Shown piece by piece: positions 1 through 9,000 of a stretch of DNA of 20,468 nucleotides (within the stretch, counting starts at the first letter, position 1; the number at the start of each line of letters is the position of its first letter). Origin of the DNA: Apostichopus leukothele (Eukaryota > Echinodermata > Holothuroidea > Aspidochirotida > Stichopodidae); NCBI GenBank assembly GCA_010014835.2, contig JAAAKB020185961.1, positions 1-20,468 of the forward strand, in the 5' to 3' direction. The notes below the pieces were generated by a model. It ran no database searches. It was not told the origin of the DNA and saw only the letters and a program-made list of their open reading frames with translations. Both the position numbers and the translations under genes were made by a program.

Positions 1-85
1 ACGAACGATTCTGAAGATGTTGCTGATATCCAAACTCATATATCACTGAGAGAAGATGTTGCAGAGGAGAAAATTACGGCATTAG
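1..85 (+). CDS. RAB3GAP2: RAB3GAP2 exon 1 of window (left-truncated)
   Basis: Only frame 1 is open; it encodes residues 1-28 of the visible protein, an acidic stretch beginning [19 protein letters not shown]. It ends in phase 1 before the donor TTAG|GTGAGA at 86. The exon start lies outside the window. This segment is poorly conserved, so the call rests on the open frame, the strong donor and the phase match to the next exon. Confidence 0.72.
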
Positions 86-3000
86 GTGAGAAGAGACAAA
101 TTTTTCTAATCATCGCTGGGAAACAGAATGTGTTCCTTCTTCATATTGACTCCAATCGTACAGTCTGGGTCAATAGAATAGAACAGGATGGAATGAAGAA
201 TAATGAATTGAATGAATGAATGGAATAATAATTATGATTAGAATGAGTGAAAAGTAAAATCGTCTTTCCATTAGTTCAAATAGAGACAGCATCTTATGTT
301 GTACTTTATTACATTTAATCAAACCTGCATATCTCTTCTTTTTTTCCTAATTAGGTTCATTTTTCTTCAAGTCGTGTCTCCAAGGCCAAGTTTCTGTCGA
401 GAGTGTAGTCAGGTCCTTACAGTCATTGAACATCTCGTCTAATCCGTTACTGGTAAGGAAGAGGATTCCTTCCGTTTAATATCCTGGATCATGTTGATAG
501 ACTTCTTCGCGCAAGAAAGTATAGAATTATTACAGTCAAAGATTATCTGTCCTGTTGGAAAAGTTTGTGAACTAAAAGGACCTCTTTTACACCCCCTCCC
601 CCCTCGTCCCCATAACTGCTTTCCCCCATAACTGCTTTCCCCCATAACTGCTTTCCCCCATGCCTCATCCCATGCAAAAACTTATTCTGACAATTATTTA
701 ATCATTGATGAAGCCGTGTTAGCTGAATGACTCAAGCTGTACTGCCCAGTATTGCGCAACAATACAGTCAATGGTTGCCTTCCATTTATAATCATATGAC
801 CAGATTTGCTGCAGATAGTTCTTTATATTCTTTATTTTGCACATGAATTATTACTTGTGACCCAAAATGGACAATGTAGGTCTACAGTTTATAGCAATAA
901 CCACTTCATCCCTGAGTCTTCTGTACAAAGTAGGCCTAGTCTAGGTTAAACTGCTGTGAATGTGTGGTAGGTCTAGGTACAGTGTTTTGGAGTTTTTCTT
1001 TGAAAGTCAAACATGTTTTTCTCCAGAATTTGTAACATCTTTTCTGACTGTGATACCACAAACTAACAGACTACGTCCTGTTTAAACCACAGGTGGAGAG
1101 AACAGAGCTGTTAAATTTAAGTATGTTTTAAACTTGAACTCAAACTCAGCTATCAAGTTTGCCTCTGTTTTCAGAAATTATTACTTCAAATTTGTCTTCA
1201 CAACGAACGAGACCTCTGTCAAAACGTCACCCTTACCACACACCAACTCCATGCAGTATTGTCACTCATGTTGAAAGGAATCCAAAGCTCGGGGAACGTC
1301 GCCAAGAAAAGCTCGCAGAATCTCGTGGAAGACATCAACAACCTCCTATACGAGACAGAAAATGTCGGCTGTGGCCTTCTATCCACGTTAGTTCTCGGCG
1401 GTGTTCAGGACCAGCTGCCAAAACCAAGGAGAGAAAGCGTCTCATCGAAGGATGACGAAGAATTGCTAGAGCTAGGGTCCCCTAGTACCCTCGAGCTAGC
1501 CCCCGATTGGAGCAAGGCCTCGTCCGATTCAAAATTCTGGGAACGGCTCTCACAGCAGTTTGAGGATCTGGTGGCCTTGAGTCGAGTCTTACATACCAAA
1601 ATCAGTAAGGTAAGTTATGGCCTTTCACTCAAGAAATAATTACAGAGACACAAGTTTTTCTTTTTTTCCCTTTTTTGTCTTTTCAGGAGATCAATAAAGC
1701 AGATTGACTATAATTTCTGTCGGTAGATAAATAATACCTCAAAAACAAACCAAGAACTAAATTCTGTCCACCACCACCAAGTACTAAAATTGATTCCAAG
1801 TGTCGATAAATTGTGATGCAACCAACGTGCAAACTTTAGGAATATTAAACCTAAGACTTCCAAGTTCTGTCTTTTTGAGGCATTATTTCAAATATAGGTT
1901 CACAAAACCAGACTCATGTAATTGGTTTGTTTTGACTAGATTTGCAATTTGACTTTAATAGCTCTGTCTTAAACGAAAGTTTGTTCATTACGCTGTTTTA
2001 GTGGTTCGCACCGTTAAGGCGACAATTGGTGTTTGTATAACAGTCTCTGACGTGTCATCCTGAATCATAAAATTTATTTTCCATCTGTTCTTATTCTTTG
2101 CATACATATTTAGATGAATTTAAGATAGTGGCCAATTTTTTAGTCAAAATGCCTGAGACTCCATCAAAGAATATATTTTAAAAAAGGGGGGTGGGGAAAT
2201 TTATGTTGGACTCTGCACATAAAAACATCCTTGATAAAAGATTACCCAAGGATACTTATCCATTGAATTGTTGATGGGGTTAGGGAGTTGCAAACAGTCA
2301 AGGATTAGAACTTGAGAATATCTGTTCACATTGCTGTCTTTCAAAGCCGAAGGTCCTCACAAACTGGTTAATATGTGTTATTAATGGCACACAATGTTGT
2401 GGGTAGTGTTATCGTCTCTGAGTAATAATATCGCAAAAGTGTTCACAATTCCTCCACTCTTTCCAATTACAGGAGGCCGTATCAGAAATGTGCCGCAGTT
2501 ACCAGAGATTCATGGAACCAGAGAACGGCCCTGTTCCAGCACCAATTATCGAATACGTTCCTTCAGTCTGCCTCAAGAAGCTACTAGAAGGAGGACGAGG
2601 TATTAACCAAAGAAAGAAAAAAAAGGCTGTTCTTGAAAAGTGCTCTTAAAATATAAAATGGAATTTTCTTTGCTCACTTTAAATTTGCAACTTTTATTCC
2701 TCTCTTGGTACTATTTTCTTTCGTTCGTCAGCTGTTGGTGTTTTTGCTATTTGCACCAAATTCTAATAATTTTACTCAGAGTAGGACTACAAAATGATCA
2801 AACTGAAACTTTCAGATATTTTCAGCACAAAAAAAGTTAACTAGTAAGCATTTTGAAGCACTTTGATTTTTTTTGTGGTTTAGCGCTATATAAATGACGT
2901 ATTTATTATTATTTACTTTATAATTGGCAAATCCAATCCATTCGAGGAATTCTGATAGCGGAATTATTATACTATTAATCACTTTCAAATAGCAGTGGTA

Positions 3001-6000
3001 AGATGTCTAAAAGTTGTCAGCTTATTTCTTAACTGCTTGAAAAGTGGACACTGTCAAGCTAAAGTGAACTGAATAATTTTCTGCATCTCGGTATAAAACA
3101 TAGTTGAAAATATAATAATAATAATAAGCAAAATATAGGAATGCCAAAGTCACTGCAAAACGCTTGATTGATATTACAGTTCTTTAATGATTGAACAGGG
3201 TTAAGGAGCTAGGAAGTAAAACTTAGAGCAATCATCTACAAAGAGACTTAATTCCAGCTGACACCCTCGTCTGTATTATGTCTTCAAGACACTGCCATGT
3301 AAAATAAAAACAAAATTTGTTAATACATTTACTTTAATTCTGCATATTTCTAATACAGTGTGCTGCTTTAAGGACACTTTGTTATTGTGCAGAAAGCTTT
3401 TCAATTTCAAAAATATTTTGTCAGTCATGGCAAAAGAGATTGTTTAAATTGACTCTTTCATTGACACAGTCTGGTGAATTGCAGACAATTGTGGACAATT
3501 GAGGACAATTGTGGACAATTGAGGACAATTGCGGACAGTACTCAGCATCAGTATTTAAGTCTTGTTGGTGCTGTTTTGTGTTTTTTTTTCCTTTCTGTGA
3601 GTCAAGTATCTTCATTCATCTCTATCAATACAGGTGTTTTCTCAGAACTAATAGCCAAGTGGGTCGCCCATCATCTGCTCCCTCCTGCTTTTATCAATAG
3701 CATCACAGACGGGAGCCACCAGGTCTCGCAAGCCAAAAAGTCCAAAGATTCCGTCACGGACAAAGAGACGGAGGAAGAAATATGTCAGACAATCGGTGAG
3801 TTTGATCGCGTGACTTTTGGATTAATTTAACTTGGTATTTAAATCTTTATTAATTAGGTCAATCCAATTTTTCCATTTTGCCCGGAAATAAAAGTACCCC
3901 AGTATTGGAAGGTTGTATAACCTATCCGATGAAATGAGTTGCTGTAAGAGGCCTTTGAAGGAGTGCTATAAATATCCCATTAATTAGTGTTTTTATCTTT
4001 GTGAGGAGGACCAGACTTTTCCTCATTTAAGCAGGGTATCCCATTAAAGAGGGCAGTCAGTATCCCCTCGTTAAGTACTGTTTTATAATCGTTAGAGGTA
4101 TCCAAATAAATAAGTTTTGTACAACTTTAAATGGTTACTGCACGTATCCCAATAAGGAAGGTTGTATAAAGTATCCTATTATTAAATAAGTGTTGTTTAT
4201 AACCTTTTTACGAGAGCTATACATATCCTATTAAAGGTATGCTGTATAGGCCCCAAATATGCTAGATATTCACATATGGTCACCTTTGGTCAAAATTCTT
4301 AAACTGTTTTTTATTATAACCTTCGAGGAAATTTTTCTAACTGGGACATTGAGTCATCTTGGGGTGCCCCTTAAAAAATTGAGAACAATTTGGAGAGTAA
4401 AGACCTCAGAGGAAAGTAGTTTTTGAAAACTTCTAGCAATTATAGCGTCCTATAATTTGTGTTCTATACTGACTACCTTTAAGTAGTTTTTATTACCTTC
4501 GAGGAAATTTTACTAACTGGGACATTGAGTCATCTTGGGTGTCCCTTAAAAATTTCTGAGAAAAATTTGGAGAGTAAAGACCTCAAGGAAATTACTTTTT
4601 GGAAACTTCTAGCAATTATATCCGTGCTATAATTTAGGACCTATACTGACTACCTTTAAGTAGTGAGTTAACTTTGTTAAAGGAAGACACCTTCCAACTT
4701 TTCTTTTCTAGATGCCTTCCATTCTCTGTGTCAAAGGTTACCACACAGTCTGGAACAGGATGTCATGCAAGCCCATGCTGCCTGGGAGTATGTGGTACAT
4801 TGGAACAAGAATGCAGAGGTAAGTACTAAAAAGTTAAAATCTCTCTCTTTTTACACATTTTCTTGATTAGATACTTAATGAAAGCATGACTTAGTTGTGA
4901 GGTATTTACAGTGCATTCAAAAGGCCTTGTGAAAGCCCAGGTTGTGGAATAATCAGTGATTTTATTGGCCCGATCAGCATTTTAATTGAAAGCTAAAAAG
5001 GACGAGTACCTTTCCTCTAGTACTTCTTGCATGGATGGCCTGTTTTGAATAATATGTAGGAACTTTTGCGGTTTTCTGAATAGCAAAGTTGTTTGTCCAA
5101 CAAGAATGAAGTTAAAATGCAAGAAATGTTTGCCTTCCTTTACTTTTCATAAGTTAGTAGTCTTGCAGACAACCTTGGTAACGGTTGTAGTAGTCAGATG
5201 TTAATGAGTTATGTTCTCTCTGAATAAGTCAGGCCTCTATATCTGGCAGTACATGTCATAGGAATCTCTTTGCACATTGTTTCTTTAGAAAATATGTTAA
5301 ACTTGTTCTATGTTTATGTAGGGTAAATATGAATTGTGGTAAATTGAAAAGATTAGGAGTTATAGGTTAGTTCAATCTCTGGGACATTTTCACAGTGAAT
5401 TTCTTTGTAATGTAATGTCGTATAGTTCAGATGGCTACATGTTATTATCTGATACCTACTTCACATACTCCTTGAGTTTCCGTTTGATGTTGAGATGGAT
5501 GTTGAGCATTTAATGGGGACAAATATTTAACCTTGCTAGCATATTTGGTTAGCAAGGTCGATGACCCTAAAAAAGGACAATTAACCTGGACTGTTTTTAT
5601 GTTGTTTCTCTTAAAGATTACGTACTATTTACGACATGCTGTGGAACATCTACGGGTCATAAATAATCCATTGGTACAACATGGTAAGTTTGTTCACAAA
5701 CCTCTACATTTTTATCATAAATCGTTTGTGAATGAAAATTTTCCTTTCATTAGAGCTACCAAATTTCCATGTTATTTGTTGTAAAAACCCCTTTTAGTAT
5801 TTACTTTATTTATAAGAGCTACTTATCTTTGACATGTCTTTTCTTAATGATTCATAGATTAACTGATTGGTCTTAAATCATGTGGTGTTGAGCATCTAAG
5901 CATAATTGCTCTGTTTGAACAGAATGTGATTTATGTACGGTCACTAGGAGTGCTTTAATTTCTTGAAATTCCCTGTCTTAAAGCAGTCGGTTGCTGGGTA

Positions 6001-9000
6001 AAGCATAATATTTCCAGCTTGAACAGAACCTGTAATGATTGTTGCACTTCAGGTAAACACTGTAAGTGCTTCAACAACTCCTTGAAAATGCATGAAACAA
6101 TGTCAAAGAAATATTAGCATCTAGACTAGACCTAGTAATACCATATGCACCTTGGAATACTATGCATCTCAGAATAGAGGCTGAAGTTGTTAGTGTCATT
6201 AAGCATTGAGGTTATGTACTTAATTACCACCTTATACCATCAATTTGAGAGGGATAAGGAATAGTTCATAAAGTGTGTACAGCTAGTTGCCACTATTAAT
6301 TTGAGTCACTCTGGAGCTGAGTAAATGAACCACAACCAGCTAATAAAGATTAATATTTTATTCTTTACAGGTGTGTGCAGTATGCTATGGCATACTGCAC
6401 ACACCTGTAAAGATTAACATTGTGTTCTTTACAGGTGTGCAGTATGCTATGGCATACTGCAAACACCTGTAAAGATTAATATTGTATTCTTTACAGGTGT
6501 CTACAGTATGCTATGGCATACTGCAAACACCTGTATCGATTAACATTGTATTCTTTACAGGTGTGTGCAGTATGCTATGGCGTACTGCACACACCTGTAA
6601 AACTTAATATTGTATTCTTTTCAGGTGTGTGCAGTATGCTATGGCATACTTTCCTAATCAAAAGAATTTCATCCGCTGCTTTTCTCATGGACAAGGTCGG
6701 CAAAGCCCCTAAGGACAGATTATGTAGAAGGGTGAGTCATGATTTTTTTCTTTTCTTTTTGCTTGTCAAGTTCAAAAAAGAATCTCATTTTGGTCCAATG
6801 ACTTCCAGCCTTTTGTTCAGGATGTGGACATGAGACAAACAGACATTTGTACTAGACATCACAAAAGCTGACTGTATGATAGTGTGCACTGTCACTATGT
6901 ATTTATAAATAGCACCATCTACTCCATAATTCTGAAACCATCTTTTTTAGCCTGCTAATTTCCAATAAAACTTAAAACCAAGTTTATGAGCCATTCCCCC
7001 CCCCCCCCTGTCCCCTCTTGCATCTCACCATGTGTCTGCTTTTCCTGTCATGTAGGATGTTGGTCTAAGTGATACAGCTCTATATGAGCCATGCCCCCTC
7101 TCCCCTCCCCTCCTCTTGCATCTCACCATGTGTCTGCTTTTCCTTCCATGTAGGATGTTGGTCTTAGCGATACAGCTCTTCCTCTGTTCCTCGGAATATG
7201 TTGTGATGTACTGGACATTCTCTACAAGGTGAGTCAAAGTTTTGTCGTCTCCAAATTATTTGCTTTAGCTTGTTGTCTTTACTTGTCAAGTTTGTCCGAT
7301 TTAGCTCTGGTGATGAGAAAGAAGTGGAAATAAAACTTGGTTCCTAAAGTTGTTAGTCCTGAGTAGTATAAACTGCTCCCATGGCTAGGGATTCATGATA
7401 GAGGCTGTTTGTAGTTATATCTCTCAATATATAGAACTTTTGATCGACAGTCATCAGACGGAAATTTTTAATTATATCGTAATCCTCTGTTTTAGCTAAA
7501 TGAGTTGACTTAAGGACATCCCTGATTCTGGTCACTTGAAAGAGAGATCTGCTTTAAAATCATTTGTGAAGACACCTTTGTCGGTCATGTCTCTTATTTC
7601 TCTCTTAACTTTCCTCAGCTGGAGGAAGAGTCTGGTCTGACCCCCATCATGGAGATAGAGGACCTCTGGCAAAATATACACGGTCCTTCCTCATTGGTCG
7701 AGTTAGCCATCAATCAACCGGAGGTCAATTCCCTACTGGTCGATCTTCATATACAACTCTGTTCCGTTATGTGGGCGATCATGGCCTTCCAACTCAAGTC
7801 TGTTAAAGTTCTGGGGCTCTTTGATTTTCGAAGCAAAGCCATCTTCTTCAAAGAGTTAAGTTACGCCTTCAAACCTTCCCAAACCGAGCCAGACCTGGGT
7901 CTCTTGAACACCAGACGAGAGGTAAGTCCATCACCGTGACGACCATGACGCATGACAGCTGCCTTGATGTGATAGCTTGTTTGTTCGTTATTCTTTCATT
8001 CGTTATTTTTTCTCTCCTGGTTTCTGTTTATTTGGGTTTTGTCTAAGTCTGTTATCCCTTTCCTCTCGCAGATGACATATTTTCACAATTGCAAAGTCTG
8101 TTTCCTTTATCTGTTTTATCCAGTGGCTTTGCCTTTAGATCCTAATTTTGTCTGGTTTACCAGTTTAAAAAAAGACTATTGGATATTTTCGCCCCCCCCC
8201 CCCCTGCAGGCTCAACTGAGAGCGCAGTGTATTAACGTATATATGTGTACATGCAGGCTATGTATTGTGTAATTTTACCTAGTAACTGGTGGCTTCAGCT
8301 TGGCAGTGACACATGTATATCTTTTAAGGGACTTAGTTTTAGCTCATATGTGTGGTGGAGACTCATCTAATCAGAAGTAGAAGGAATGTATCGAGGAACT
8401 CACAACGACTTTTGTTTTCTTCACTTCTCTTTGACAGTTTTTCAAGATAGTTTTATCATCTGCAATCGAGACGCTTCCTCCAAACTTTCCCCCAGAGGAA
8501 TTTGAAGAGGTCGTCAACAGGGATTTATCCTCTCTGTCTCCTCGGCCTAAACCGGATAAAAGCCATCCTTCTCAGACTTGGCCGACCATAGTCTATTATC
8601 TAGCAGATAGTCTATTTGTGGAAACGGACACCCTCAAAATGCATCATGTGTGCGAACTCTATCGCAGTGGCTATGACTCTCTGACTCCAGAGGTACGTAT
8701 CCCATCGTCGTCTAGGAAACCAAGCAATTATCGATACATTTAACCAGCAACTGGAAGAGTAAAATTAACTGTTCAGAAGTTACAAAGTTGCTTAGATGTA
8801 GAACTGGTTTCTGATGCTTCTTTTGTCGCAGTGACAGTTCTATTATGATAACTGAGTATCAGAAGCCATCTAATATGCGAGTGTTTTCCATCCTTCTTTC
8901 ATTTTATATATTACTGTACGGTAGGTTGTTAAACTTGCCACAGTTTGATATTTTCTTTTTGATTTTTTCTTGTTTTTCTAAAGTTTCAGTACAATGTTGT

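Noticed and set aside
6362-6603. CRISPR array or microRNA cluster
   Set aside because: The repeats are palindromic copies of the adjacent exon start, with near-identical spacers, in a eukaryotic intron. The 24-bp stems with 4-base loops are too short for a usual microRNA precursor.
6965-6970. AATAAA as an internal polyadenylation signal
   Set aside because: It lies within a 422-base intron between two conserved exons; AT-rich DNA yields this hexamer often and no supporting downstream element is evident.
7025-7237. 70-residue minus-strand frame
   Set aside because: It is antisense to the 98-bp duplication and exon 9; its internal repetition reflects the DNA duplication.
8191-8240. Poly-C tract followed by CTGCAG as an extra splice acceptor and exon
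   Set aside because: Exons 10 and 11 join in phase and agree with the family without extra residues, and no donor or conserved coding sequence follows.
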